From Eremothecium cymbalariae DBVPG#7215 (Eukaryota; Ascomycota; Saccharomycetes; Saccharomycetales; Saccharomycetaceae), in the NCBI RefSeq assembly GCF_000235365.1, contig NC_016452.1, positions 124,001 through 188,000 on the forward strand: a stretch of 64,000 bases of DNA, read 5' to 3'. Position numbers and translations under genes: made by a program. Positions 19,051 to 28,305 of this stretch are shown in pieces (position 1 is the stretch's first letter; each line of letters starts with the position of its first letter). The notes under the pieces are model-generated. The model ran no database searches and was not told where the DNA came from. It saw only the letters and a program-made list of their open reading frames with translations.

Positions 19051-19320
19051 CCATTTTGAGACTAGGCACCATAGACATACCGGAACAGAGCATGCATTAT
19101 GCAGACAAATACAAAACAAAACGCAAGCCCGTGCCACCACCCTCGCCACAAGAATGTGGACACCGAGTCGCCAACCAGGGGGGGGGCAAGAATGACGATA
19201 TATATTGGGACTATGAATGAAATGCAAACTTTTTAAACAGAAAAGGAACACAAACTTAATTATATTACGATCGTTTTCATATTTTTGTTTTCCGAAATGT
19301 ACTATTTTTGGAAACTGCAT

Positions 19321-19352
19321 GTCACGTGAATTTCACGGACCACTCACGTGAC
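19321..19352. promoter_or_regulatory. Inverted pair of GTCACGTGA sites
   Basis: GTCACGTGA (19321-19329) and its reverse complement TCACGTGAC (19344-19352) flank a 14-base spacer. GTCACGTG is the optimal Cbf1 site. It lies 650-680 bp upstream of SIP1 and 270-300 bp downstream of YAP1. Confidence 0.55.
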
Positions 19353-19727
19353 GTGAATATTGCGCATGCCGCTACTGGATGCGCAGCGACCAGAGGAAAA
19401 GGGCATTTTTGGTTCTTTTTTGGTGCGCCTTTGCTCTTTCTGGAAGACTGACTATATCTATTGTATGTACGTACTACACAGAAATTAGACAAACTGACGA
19501 AGTTTCACGACAATCCTTGGTATTTCAACTGGCGGAGCTTGGCTTGCTGCACGCCTCCGCTGCTCACGGCCAGCGAGCGGCGACGTAGCAAGTAGCAACA
19601 GAGGGGGAGCCATGACGAATGGTTTTTGTTGGGCGCGGGGACCCGTGGGGGGCGTGGCTGCGTGCAGGTTCTCCGACCATCACGTGATTATAATGGCTCC
19701 CCGTATAAACGCTGCAAAACCGTCACC

Positions 19728-19841
19728 ATGTCGGCCGAGTCCCAAATTGCCCAAGTCGCGCAGCTGTTCGTGTGGTTAGAGAAGGAGGATTTTAAAGCTT
19801 TATATATTGATCTTCTTTGTTGTGTTAAAATTTTAGAGTAA
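19728..19841 (+). CDS. Small 37-codon ORF upstream of SIP1, possible uORF
   Basis: ATG in good context (caccATGtc) opens a 37-residue frame starting MSAESQIAQVAQLF and rich in Leu/Asp/Glu. It ends 161 bp before the SIP1 start and follows a gtataaa element (about 19702) and a CACGTG box (19681). I do not recognise a family. It could be an upstream ORF in the SIP1 leader, an independent short gene, or chance. Confidence 0.3.
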   Translation: MSAESQIAQVAQLFVWLEKEDFKALYIDLLCCVKILE

Positions 19842-20002
19842 AAAGAGCGTTCGTTCCTGGGTTTGAAATTCTATACATGATGTAGAAAAGAGAGCCATTT
19901 TGGAGCCATATTATACGCTAGGTGAGGTACATTAGGTACATTAGGTTATCAAGGAATTAAATTTCGTAGATTTATTTTAAGTATAGGTACGAGAGGGGGA
20001 AG

Positions 20003-22168
20003 ATGGGTAATACGACGTCCAGTACGGACTGGGGGTATCAGAAGGTTGGAAGATATCAGCAGCAGCAACAGCAGCGGCGACAGCAGCGGCAAGGTGTTGG
20101 AGGTGAAGCTAAAGGAGGGTCCGTGCAGCATGGGACGAAGGAAAGGGTTCGACAGCAGTCAATTACGTCGCAGTTGTTTCCGGGTAGGCATCAGGCCAGG
20201 TCGAAATGGAAGTCGCAGCGAAATGTTGCGCCGGGGGCAGTATCTGGGGTTGGTGGGGTGGATCATTTGTTTAAACGGGATTATTCGTTGAGTGACGATT
20301 CGTCTGCAGTCGGGATGGAGGGGGTACAAGAGGAGGGGGGGGTCGATTTAATCGGAATGCCCAATGTGGCGGGCTTGAAGTTAGACTCGCGTGCGCAGGC
20401 TATAATGTCGCCGGGCCCTTCGTCTGCGACAGTTGAACATTCTAAATTGGAAGCGTCGATATCGCCGGAACTGGCAGCTCAGGTGCATCGGCCAAGTATC
20501 GTTGCGTTGAAACAGAATTTGATTCAAGGGCATATGGGGCATCCGCTGCATTCACCCTTGCGCGACGACTACGATGGCGACGACGACGATGGCGATACGG
20601 CGCCGTCTAGCTCTTACGTTCCTTCAGCTACAATTGACATTCCTTATTCAAACCCATCCACCATGAATACACTTTCGATCATAGCGCAGCATCAAGAGGA
20701 CTATTCTACGAGGTCATCAGCTGTGTCGATATCCACACAAGACCTAGATGGGTATATTGAGAATAGTGATGTTGTCTTAAGCGAGGCACTAGTAGATTCG
20801 GTGGTTAAAAATGATATGAGACGGAAAAGGCAACTTCAAAAACAGTCAGCAGAGGCCTCAGAGGCGATTAATGAAAATAAAAATGAAGCAAACCAGCAAC
20901 CTGATGTTAAAAAAGCTAAAGTTCCAATGTCTAACTTGTTGAAACCATCTAAACAGATGGGGACTGTCACTGGGACGTTTCTGCCGCAGTCCGAACTCAA
21001 AGATTCGGGGTCGTTTGAGTATGGTAGTGTCCAACACGTCGAAGTCGCAGCTGATGATAACTACAGTGATGATTGTCCCGAACGTGTACAAGTTATTATA
21101 AAATGGAGAGATACAAATGTTGATCCTAGAACTTCTAAAATATCCATTATTAGTAGCGACATTGCATCTGTTGTTCAGCCCACTAGAAAGAGAAAAAAAA
21201 TCCCAATGGTTTATTTGGAACAAGAACAATGTTGGGCAGCGGAAGACCTTAAGTTACCTGCAGGAATTTACAAATTAATGTTTTTTATTAATGGTCAGGT
21301 TAGACATTCAAATTATCTGCCAACAGCAACAGATTCTCTAAGCAACATCGTCAATTGGTTCGAAGTGGTTCCTGGCTATGATCAAATTGAACCATACAGG
21401 GACGCCGCGATCGAACGCTCTCCAAACGAATTGGCGGCATATAATGAAACATCGCTATTACTTACAAATGAGACCCCTTCCCCGGCAAATATCAGACCAC
21501 CGTTAATAAATAGAGGTACATCCTCATCCAGCAGAGCAAGAGTTATTGAAAGAACTAACACACCTATATCAGATTATACTGGCGTCTTAGCTCGTAACAG
21601 TTGTTCAAATCCTGCAATTTATAGGCATAAATCGAACAATAGCACAGACGTCGATATTCTTCCAAAACAACCAACGCTGATTTACAGTAGTGATGTACCC
21701 GAATTATTCAAGGTTGGGAATGCTTCCACAGGTGGAAGCCAACAAGGCTCAGATAAAAATAAATTGCAAAACCCTTCAAAATATCTTCAAGATTCCCCTA
21801 ATTTCATGAAAAATGTTCAGGATTGTAACCAAGATGAACTGTTCCATTATTTGCAGGAAAAGTGGAATATGAATGCCCAGGAAGCAGAAGAAGTTTTTCT
21901 AGAAAAATATTCTGTTCCTGATTTACCCATCTATCTCAATTCGACTTCTCTCAATGAGATTTTTAATAAATTGCAACAAAATAGTGCCATGGGAGATTTA
22001 CCCAAAAGGAAGTCACTGACGCACATCATCCCACATGTTAACCTAAATCATTTACTAACTAGCAATATTAGGGACGAAATAATCAGTGTTGGATGTACGA
22101 CTAGGTATGAAGGGAAATTCATTACTCAAATTATGTACGCACCATGTTATTATGAAAATTACGAATGA
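20003..22168 (+). CDS. SIP1: SNF1 kinase complex beta subunit, SIP1 type
   Basis: A 721-residue beta subunit of the SNF1/AMPK complex. It starts Met-Gly-Asn-Thr-Thr-Ser, an N-myristoylation signal that in Sip1 directs the kinase to the vacuole. N-terminal blocks shared with S. cerevisiae Sip1 are visible: SITSQLF near residue 53, HLFKRDYSLS near 88, SPGPSSATV near 136 and a Ser-Ile-Val-Ala-Leu-Lys block near 166. A carbohydrate-binding (CBM48-like) domain occupies about 360-455, with KWRDTN then YKLMFFINGQVRHS, and the C-terminal ASC domain (about 600-721) ends ITQIMYAPCYYENYE; it binds the alpha and gamma subunits. The extended N-terminus separates it from Sip2/Gal83. Here it is on the plus strand, opposite to the orientation expected from S. 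cerevisiae synteny. Confidence 0.93.
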   Translation: MGNTTSSTDWGYQKVGRYQQQQQQRRQQRQGVGGEAKGGSVQHGTKERVRQQSITSQLFPGRHQARSKWKSQRNVAPGAVSGVGGVDHLFKRDYSLSDDSSAVGMEGVQEEGGVDLIGMPNVAGLKLDSRAQAIMSPGPSSATVEHSKLEASISPELAAQVHRPSIVALKQNLIQGHMGHPLHSPLRDDYDGDDDDGDTAPSSSYVPSATIDIPYSNPSTMNTLSIIAQHQEDYSTRSSAVSISTQDLDGYIENSDVVLSEALVDSVVKNDMRRKRQLQKQSAEASEAINENKNEANQQPDVKKAKVPMSNLLKPSKQMGTVTGTFLPQSELKDSGSFEYGSVQHVEVAADDNYSDDCPERVQVIIKWRDTNVDPRTSKISIISSDIASVVQPTRKRKKIPMVYLEQEQCWAAEDLKLPAGIYKLMFFINGQVRHSNYLPTATDSLSNIVNWFEVVPGYDQIEPYRDAAIERSPNELAAYNETSLLLTNETPSPANIRPPLINRGTSSSSRARVIERTNTPISDYTGVLARNSCSNPAIYRHKSNNSTDVDILPKQPTLIYSSDVPELFKVGNASTGGSQQGSDKNKLQNPSKYLQDSPNFMKNVQDCNQDELFHYLQEKWNMNAQEAEEVFLEKYSVPDLPIYLNSTSLNEIFNKLQQNSAMGDLPKRKSLTHIIPHVNLNHLLTSNIRDEIISVGCTTRYEGKFITQIMYAPCYYENYE

Positions 22169-22760
22169 TTTCTCATTGCATTTTACAAGTTATCTATTTT
22201 TTCTAAAAGCTCACAGTTGCTTAGATATACCAAATCCTGTTATTCTTCACTAAATATGACTGAACTAAAAGGTTTTGAGTCGACTTCTTAATATATTTGC
22301 AAATACTTTTATTAATTTGCATTGTTCAATAGATATTTGTAATCTTTATATTTTAAAATTTCAATGTTCAAAAATATCACCAAAAAGACTTTTACATCTA
22401 AAGCTGTTAAATTTTGGTAAACAAACATATAAACATAGGAGCTGTTTCCTAGCTCTTTCCATTATCTGTCCTATTCCTTCATTTATCTAAAATGGTGGAA
22501 GTATAAAAGGGTTTGCTCAAAGCTGCAGCAGTACCACAGCGTATGATCTGGATCTTTTCTTCATATTTCAAAGTATAGCAAGACTCAAGAAGTTAATCTA
22601 ACTACCAATCACCACTGTTGTCTAGGTAGAGCCTGGCTTTGAGAAAAACTGGTCAGTAATAGCAGACGGAAACGCCAGGTAAAGACAGGCAACCAAAAAA
22701 CATAAATATCCTAAGTACGTGAGATATTAGATTAAGATATCTACCTTTTCAGCCGCCCAA
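22169..22760. other. Intergenic region between SIP1 and the kinesin gene
   Basis: AT-rich SIP1 3' sequence is followed by about 280 bases of mixed composition (about 22480-22760) upstream of the kinesin start. No tRNA or snoRNA signature could be confirmed. This is the right edge of the inverted ERG6-YAP1-SIP1 block. Confidence 0.6.
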
Positions 22761-24197
22761 ATGTCTTCAAATATCAAGGTTGCCATTCGTATACGTGATA
22801 AAATCTCCCGTGAGACTTCTAGACCATCCGTTATTAAACGGAAGACATCTAATGAGATTACCTTGCAAAAGGATAATACTGCAAATGTTATAACAACCGT
22901 TGAGCATACATTTTATTTCGATCAAGTGTTTGACGAGTCATCCAATCAAAAACAAATTTATCATGAATTGGCCAGGGAATACATTCTAAAAGCATTAGAG
23001 GGATACCATACCTGTGTTATAGCTTATGGTCAGACTGGAGCAGGAAAGACATATACTATGATGGGTACTGAACAAGAGCCCGGTATAATACCTCTAGTTA
23101 GCCACGAGTTATTTAAAATAATAGATATGTGCCAAGATGAAGGGCCTGATGAGGATGCTTTAGTACACTTTAAAGTTACGGTAAGCTACTTCCAAATTTA
23201 CAACGAACAGATCTATGATATGTTAAGCGGCGGATGCAATGTTTTGAGAGTGAGAGACGGTCCCCGTAAGGTAACATATATCGAAGGCTTGAGCGATCGT
23301 ATTGTGAATAGCTGTGAGGAACTACTTAAATGCATAGAAGAAGGTTCAGCAAGAAGGTCTGTAGCGGGCACTGCAGTCAACGAAAACAGTAGCAGATCTC
23401 ATGCAATATGTACTATCAATATTCAACAAACTGAGATTGACTCCTTTGGTGACACTGTTGAAAGGGTTAGTAGTATAAAACTCGTTGATCTTGCGGGAAG
23501 TGAACGGACCAAAGTTTCTAAAACAAAGGATGAAAGGTTTAAGGAGGGCACCAACATCAATAAGTCATTAATGACACTTCGGAGGGTTGTAACTATGCTC
23601 TCCAATAATAAAGTTACCGGTGTCCCATATCGAGAATCATTATTGACAAGAGTGTTGAGGGACAACCTGGATGGTAACAGCATTACATGCATATTGGCTT
23701 GCATTTCCCCCTGTGATTATGAGGAGTCCATATCCACGTTACGCTACGCTTCAACTGCGAAGCATGTAAGAACAGAAGCTCACTTAAACACGACGCAGAT
23801 CTCGAAGGGGGAGGAACAGTTGTTCTCCTTACAGAACCAATTAAAGGAGTTACAAGCTACTTTGACCTTGCAGACAGCTGAGCTAGAAGACCAACGGGTA
23901 TTGCAGCAGCAGCTAGACAAAATTAACGAAACGAACAAGTATTTGCAACATAGGTTGGAAACAGAAAACAAAATATGTGCTGATTTCCGCAATAGATGGA
24001 CCCAAATTTCGTGGGAATCACATCAATTGGGATCAGCCTTGTTGGACATCGTCCATGCCACGGAGATCGCATCTCAGCCCTTCTCATTTGACAGTCAAAT
24101 CACCTCTTTCCAGAGGGATTGCGCACAATTCCAATCATCATTACAAAAAGATAAAGAAACAATTCAATATTTGTTGGAAAAATATACACTCGTATAG
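22761..24197 (+). CDS. N-terminal-motor kinesin absent from S. cerevisiae
   Basis: A 478-residue kinesin. All nucleotide-binding motifs are intact: the P-loop GQTGAGKT at about 90-97, switch I NENSSRSH near 208, switch II LVDLAGSE near 240, and the microtubule-binding/α4 region followed by YRESLLTRVLRDNL near 292 and the motor end ISTLRYASTAKHVRTEAHLN. It should therefore be an active motor. After about residue 345 comes a short coiled-coil stretch (LQNQLKELQATL... to near 410) and a compact tail. The architecture and the ISTLRYA end recall kinesin-1/kinesin-3 families. S. cerevisiae has Cin8, Kip1, Kip2, Kip3, Kar3 and Smy1, none at this position and none this short. The gene converges with DYN2, 102 bp apart. 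The subfamily is uncertain. Confidence 0.9.
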   Translation: MSSNIKVAIRIRDKISRETSRPSVIKRKTSNEITLQKDNTANVITTVEHTFYFDQVFDESSNQKQIYHELAREYILKALEGYHTCVIAYGQTGAGKTYTMMGTEQEPGIIPLVSHELFKIIDMCQDEGPDEDALVHFKVTVSYFQIYNEQIYDMLSGGCNVLRVRDGPRKVTYIEGLSDRIVNSCEELLKCIEEGSARRSVAGTAVNENSSRSHAICTINIQQTEIDSFGDTVERVSSIKLVDLAGSERTKVSKTKDERFKEGTNINKSLMTLRRVVTMLSNNKVTGVPYRESLLTRVLRDNLDGNSITCILACISPCDYEESISTLRYASTAKHVRTEAHLNTTQISKGEEQLFSLQNQLKELQATLTLQTAELEDQRVLQQQLDKINETNKYLQHRLETENKICADFRNRWTQISWESHQLGSALLDIVHATEIASQPFSFDSQITSFQRDCAQFQSSLQKDKETIQYLLEKYTLV

Positions 24198-24299
24198 GCT
24201 ATCTTCTATATGACTTGATCAATAAAATTCAAAATTTGAACCCATAATCTACCATAGTACGCTGGTACAGAACTTACTGAGCGATTGTATTGGAGTCAT

Positions 24300-24762
24300 T
24301 TAAGCGGTTTTAAAGACTAAAAATGCCAAGGGCCCAATATAAAAATATAGAAAATGGCCTTTCTCGTGAGTTACATAACTGCCAAAGTTCTTACCCACGA
24401 TAACATGCCAAGTCTGGCCATGCTTGACATCTAGATCCTTTTTGATATATGCTGCAATTTCACGCTCAAGCTGAAATTGGTCAACAGCCTGTACACTAAT
24501 TTCAAAAATCTCATTCCTCAACTCGTCTGGCTGTTATTAATTATAAGTTAGTCAACATCGTCCTATATACGAAATCGTCATCTGGCTTATCTACCAGTGT
24601 CTCCACCTAGCCGTTCCTATCTAAAAATACAACATACAATATCGGATGCTTTTAAGACCGCTGCCATAAATATTCGATTCCTTGTTAGTATAACCCAAAC
24701 AATCCGTGATAAAACTCATCCTGAAGTTATGACCCATCCAAATCCAACATACGTTTAGACAT
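24300..24762 (-). CDS. DYN2: Dynein light chain LC8, three exons
   Basis: An 87-residue LC8 light chain; a dimeric hub that binds dynein intermediate chain and nuclear-pore Nup159. Exons, read leftward: 24762-24753 (ATG TCT AAA C), 24660-24638 (encodes VLKASDI) and 24530-24300 (from [12 protein letters not shown] to the stop). Spliced, the start reads MSKPVLKASDI and joins in frame to the LC8 core, including [21 protein letters not shown] and the C-terminus [13 protein letters not shown]. Both introns have GTATGT donors, branch motifs and AG acceptors, and they interrupt the gene at the same places as in S. cerevisiae DYN2, which also has two introns. A single-exon reading starting near 24521 would miss the true N-terminus. 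Confidence 0.95.
24531..24637 (-). other. DYN2 intron 2
   Basis: 107 nt. Donor GTATGT (24637-24632), branch motif GACTAAC (24553-24547; first base differs from the TACTAAC consensus), acceptor AACAG ending at 24531. It lies between codons. Confidence 0.92.
24661..24752 (-). other. DYN2 intron 1
   Basis: 92 nt. Donor GTATGT (24752-24747), perfect branch motif TACTAAC (24690-24684), acceptor GGCAG ending at 24661. It splits a Pro codon (C + CG). Confidence 0.93.
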
Positions 24763-24970
24763 AATAATAATAACGGTTAACTCCTGATTTGAATATCTAT
24801 AGATCTGTATTATAAAGCGTGATTGTGTAACGCTTTGTATGTGTTCTTCCCTTGAACAATTTTTTTATAATTAGTTGAGAAGGGATCATAAACGGAGGTT
24901 TTGTTTTTAATTAAGTAATTTGACATAGACTCCAGGAGATTGAACGAGAGGTGACCAGGAGTACGTCGGG

Positions 24971-26863
24971 ATGAGTTCATTCAGAGACTCAGACGAAGAA
25001 GATAACAACCCTTTTTCTGGGACCAACCACCTATACGCATCAGGTATCGCTGCAGTACCTGAAGAACAGAATGATTTCTTGTCTGCTGGGGGATCAGATA
25101 AAACACATGACATACTGAATGAGACGAGGGATATGATGATGAGTAGGATATTTGGTGAAGGAACTATTAACCATGGTAGTGGGAATTTAGCTGCGGATAG
25201 GATGATTAAGGAAGGAGAGGATGATGGTAACGAGGATGATTTTGGGGCAGATACGGTTTTGGTGGATTCTGCAACTCACACTGCGAATTCTTCTTATTTG
25301 AGAGATAGGATGTCTTCAGGACATCTTTCAAACAGCAGTAAGACTCAGCATCTGAGTTCGTCACCTCTTTTAGAGCCGGCGGGGCATCATAACAACAATC
25401 ATCAAGAGGTTCAACCGTGTATTAAAATCATTGATGCTGGGCAGTACAAGGACACGTTTGGGAATTATGCCATTGGGTATACAATATCTTTCAATGAATT
25501 TCAGGTCACTAGAAGATACTCAGAGTTTGACACTTTGCGACAGGCTTTGACCAGGCTGCTACCTACTGTGATCATTCCTCCCATTCCCTCCAAACATCCA
25601 CTAATCAGGTATTTCTTGAATCCACTCAATGCAGAAAACGATATTAAGATCATAGATAAACGTAGAAGATTGTTGTCTCGTTTTCTCAACAATTGCTATG
25701 ACATTGAGGACGTTAGGATGCATGTGATATTTCAGAAGTTTATCAATCCTGAATACATTTGGAGAGATGTTTTATTGTCGCCTCCTATTTCAATTCTTCC
25801 AGTGAACAACTTACTTGCCCCCCCACTAAAACCCACAAAGCCAAGTCCGTTGCACTTGTTACTTCCGACCCCGAGTCTACGTTCTGTGAGTAGAGTCAAC
25901 CATGATGCCGGAGATTTGAAAGCTGAGAATAGGTTTGCAGAACTTGAAGTAATGTTAACAAAATATCAAAAGTGTCTACAACCGTTAATGGCGTTTGCAA
26001 GGCAAAAAAAGATTCATTTCAAACAACTAGCCTCTTCACTTTCTGAATTAGGTGCCTATTATAATGCTTTTAGTCTCGAAGACAATGTTATAAGTTTACC
26101 ACATCACGCTCACCAGATTGAAGACTTATCACGCGCTATAGAGAAGATCGGACAGGCAGTAGATGTAAACTATGTTAGCTCTGAAATCTTGGTGGATAAT
26201 ATAGTGGTGCTCTTGGAAGAGCCTGTTTCTGAAATGATCCAGTTCATTCAAGAGGGTAAACATGTCCTCAAATTCCGGAAGTTAAAGAAACAACAATACT
26301 ACATTATAGACACTACCATAAAAAGCCGCAATGAGCGTATTGAAGAACTAAGGAACTACCAGGCCCAAATGGCTAGGCTGGAAGCGGCATTGAAGCAAAA
26401 TGCAGAGGAATCGCCTACTATTGCGAGAGCAGTTCAACAACTGGATGCACAGCAACAACAAAAACAAAGTCAACGAGATTCCGCAGCCGCAGGAAGTGAA
26501 AAACAATGGACCAATTTATTCAAGCCCAGAAGAGGGCCTCAAAGTGCTTCAGATTCTCGTAGACCGCGCACAATGACAGGAGACGTTGAAGCCTACTTGT
26601 TGACCGAGGAGGAACGTACCCAAGAGATCTTCAAGATTGAAAAGGAGTTGGAGAAGTTGAACGAATGCCATAAGTTGATCAGGGGAGACATGGTTCAAGT
26701 TAATGAATCAATGCTGCATAGTTTTGAATGGTTCATTACCTATTTACAGGATAAATGGGCCATATTGTTGCGAGAGTTTTCCCGTACCTTGCTAAACTGG
26801 CTGAAAGATTGTCTAGCAGCATGGCAGAATGCAAGAGCAGTCATCGATGGTATTGAAGCTTAG
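24971..26863 (+). CDS. SNX41: Sorting nexin Snx41
   Basis: A 630-residue sorting nexin, close in length to S. cerevisiae Snx41. The N-terminus is acidic and carries the family block DNNPFSGTNHLYASGI. A PX domain (about 147-258) contains the phosphoinositide-binding RRYSEFDTLRQAL segment and ends with FQKFINPEYIW. The rest is a BAR-like helical domain (about 310-630), interrupted by a Gln-rich insertion near 490-510. The protein acts in endosome-to-Golgi retrieval with Snx4, for example of Snc1, and in selective autophagy. It is divergent from DYN2, with a 208 bp spacer. Confidence 0.93.
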   Translation: MSSFRDSDEEDNNPFSGTNHLYASGIAAVPEEQNDFLSAGGSDKTHDILNETRDMMMSRIFGEGTINHGSGNLAADRMIKEGEDDGNEDDFGADTVLVDSATHTANSSYLRDRMSSGHLSNSSKTQHLSSSPLLEPAGHHNNNHQEVQPCIKIIDAGQYKDTFGNYAIGYTISFNEFQVTRRYSEFDTLRQALTRLLPTVIIPPIPSKHPLIRYFLNPLNAENDIKIIDKRRRLLSRFLNNCYDIEDVRMHVIFQKFINPEYIWRDVLLSPPISILPVNNLLAPPLKPTKPSPLHLLLPTPSLRSVSRVNHDAGDLKAENRFAELEVMLTKYQKCLQPLMAFARQKKIHFKQLASSLSELGAYYNAFSLEDNVISLPHHAHQIEDLSRAIEKIGQAVDVNYVSSEILVDNIVVLLEEPVSEMIQFIQEGKHVLKFRKLKKQQYYIIDTTIKSRNERIEELRNYQAQMARLEAALKQNAEESPTIARAVQQLDAQQQQKQSQRDSAAAGSEKQWTNLFKPRRGPQSASDSRRPRTMTGDVEAYLLTEEERTQEIFKIEKELEKLNECHKLIRGDMVQVNESMLHSFEWFITYLQDKWAILLREFSRTLLNWLKDCLAAWQNARAVIDGIEA

Positions 26864-26975
26864 TTTGAAGTACTTAGTGATCTTTTTATCTGCTAGTTTT
26901 TATACACATATTAGATCAATTATCAACGGTCACTAGAGACGTCCGGAGGTTGATACGCTCTTTTAAAATGAGCTC

Positions 26976-26984
26976 GGTGGCAAA
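26976..26984 (+). promoter_or_regulatory. PACE element (Rpn4 site) upstream of RPN9
   Basis: GGTGGCAAA, the exact proteasome-associated control element bound by Rpn4, ends 84 bp before the RPN9 ATG. This is the standard position for proteasome genes. Confidence 0.9.
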
Positions 26985-27068
26985 CAAAACGACTTTAACG
27001 ATAATAAAACCAAGCTTTACACAATTTAGTGATTCATATCTAAATAACGCATCATATCGACAGGAAAT

Positions 27069-28247
27069 ATGTCACAAGAAATTGATACCATTCTCAGCAC
27101 ACTTAGAATGGAGGTAGACCCGGAGTTGGCACCTTTGTTTTATGAAATTGAAGAATACTACGAAAGGAAGCTATGGCATCAATTGACTGAGAAGTTGGAA
27201 TTGTTATTTCAAGATCCAAGGTCAGTTCCCGTTAGACTGAGGGTGTACCTTAACTTTTTATCAAAGTTTCAGGATAAGATAAATCAATTGAAGATAGTTA
27301 ACTTTTTGTTACTGTCTATTAAGGACAGTGATAATTATGAGGAGAATCTAGGATTTTTGAGTGATTTACAAAAGTCTTTCAAGGAAATTGATGCCAAGAA
27401 GCAGAGAAATGATGGTTTGAAAACTCATTATGAGGGTAATTTGTTAATTGACATTGAGACTGCTAGAGTGTATTTAAAAATCGGCGATTTAGTGAAGGCT
27501 AGGGACTTGTTGAATGATATAAATGAAACTTTAGACTTGGCAGATTCGATTCCTTGGATTGTCACAGGTGCGTTTTATTCTGCGAATGCTGAGTATTATC
27601 AGCTGAAGCATGATTTTAACTCTTTCTATCATACGACTTTGTTATATCTATCTACTTTAGATCCAAGTGTACCAACACTTACGTCACTGGAGCAGCAACA
27701 AGTAGCATACAATTTATGCATTGCTGCATTACTAGGGGACAAGATTTACAATTTTGGAGAAATATTACAACACCCAATTATGTCAAGCATCGCTGGAGAT
27801 CCAAAATACCAATGTTTATTTCAGTTTTTACATGCTCTTTCTATCGGAGATTTCGAACAGTTCGGGAAATTAACACAAGAGAGCATCCCAAAAATCCCTA
27901 TCTTGGCCAAAAACGAATCCTTTCTCAGACAGAAAATATGCTTAATTACCTTGGTAGAGTCTTTATTTGCAAAAAGTATTAGAACTTTATCGTTCGAGGA
28001 CATTGCCAAGGCAACCCACTTATCCAAGGACAACGTGGAACATTTAGTCATGAAGAGTATTAGTCTGGGTTTATTGAAGGGCTCTATTGATCAAGTTGAA
28101 GAACTAGTCACAATAACCTGGGTGCAACCAAGAATTATTAATGAAGAACAGATTAATAAAATGAAGGACAGATTGGTGGAATGGGATGAACAAGTTGCTA
28201 AGTTAACCCGTAAGATTGCAGCATCAGGACAAGGTATTTGGGTCTAA
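27069..28247 (+). CDS. RPN9: 26S proteasome lid subunit Rpn9
   Basis: A 392-residue non-ATPase lid subunit, matching the family length (393 in S. cerevisiae). It is helical throughout with N-terminal TPR-like repeats (EIEEYYERKLWHQLTEKLE near 27-45) and a C-terminal PCI domain of about 230-390 that includes LSFEDIAKATHLSKDNVEHLVMKSI, the winged-helix part. It stabilises the lid and its contact with the regulatory particle. A PACE element sits upstream. The gene converges with BNA7, 58 bp between stop codons. Confidence 0.97.
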   Translation: MSQEIDTILSTLRMEVDPELAPLFYEIEEYYERKLWHQLTEKLELLFQDPRSVPVRLRVYLNFLSKFQDKINQLKIVNFLLLSIKDSDNYEENLGFLSDLQKSFKEIDAKKQRNDGLKTHYEGNLLIDIETARVYLKIGDLVKARDLLNDINETLDLADSIPWIVTGAFYSANAEYYQLKHDFNSFYHTTLLYLSTLDPSVPTLTSLEQQQVAYNLCIAALLGDKIYNFGEILQHPIMSSIAGDPKYQCLFQFLHALSIGDFEQFGKLTQESIPKIPILAKNESFLRQKICLITLVESLFAKSIRTLSFEDIAKATHLSKDNVEHLVMKSISLGLLKGSIDQVEELVTITWVQPRIINEEQINKMKDRLVEWDEQVAKLTRKIAASGQGIWV

Positions 28248-28305
28248 AAATATGCTTAATGTGTATCTACATAAATTTAAAAGTAAAAAGCAATACAGAT
28301 GCACG

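Larger units (their letters stand above)
19051..20002. other. Intergenic region between YAP1 and SIP1
   Basis: It holds the YAP1 3' end, a G9 run near 19188-19196, a CACGTG inverted pair (19321-19352), a third CACGTG (19681-19686, in atcacgtgat) and a 37-codon ORF just before SIP1. A TTTTCCGAA string near 19290 recalls centromere CDEIII, but a correctly spaced CDEI on the right side is missing. Confidence 0.65.

Noticed and set aside
19280..19350. Possible centromere: TTTTCCGAA near a GTCACGTG site
   Set aside because: The CDEI-like site is on the wrong side and too close to the CDEIII-like string, and there is no AT-rich CDEII of suitable length between them.
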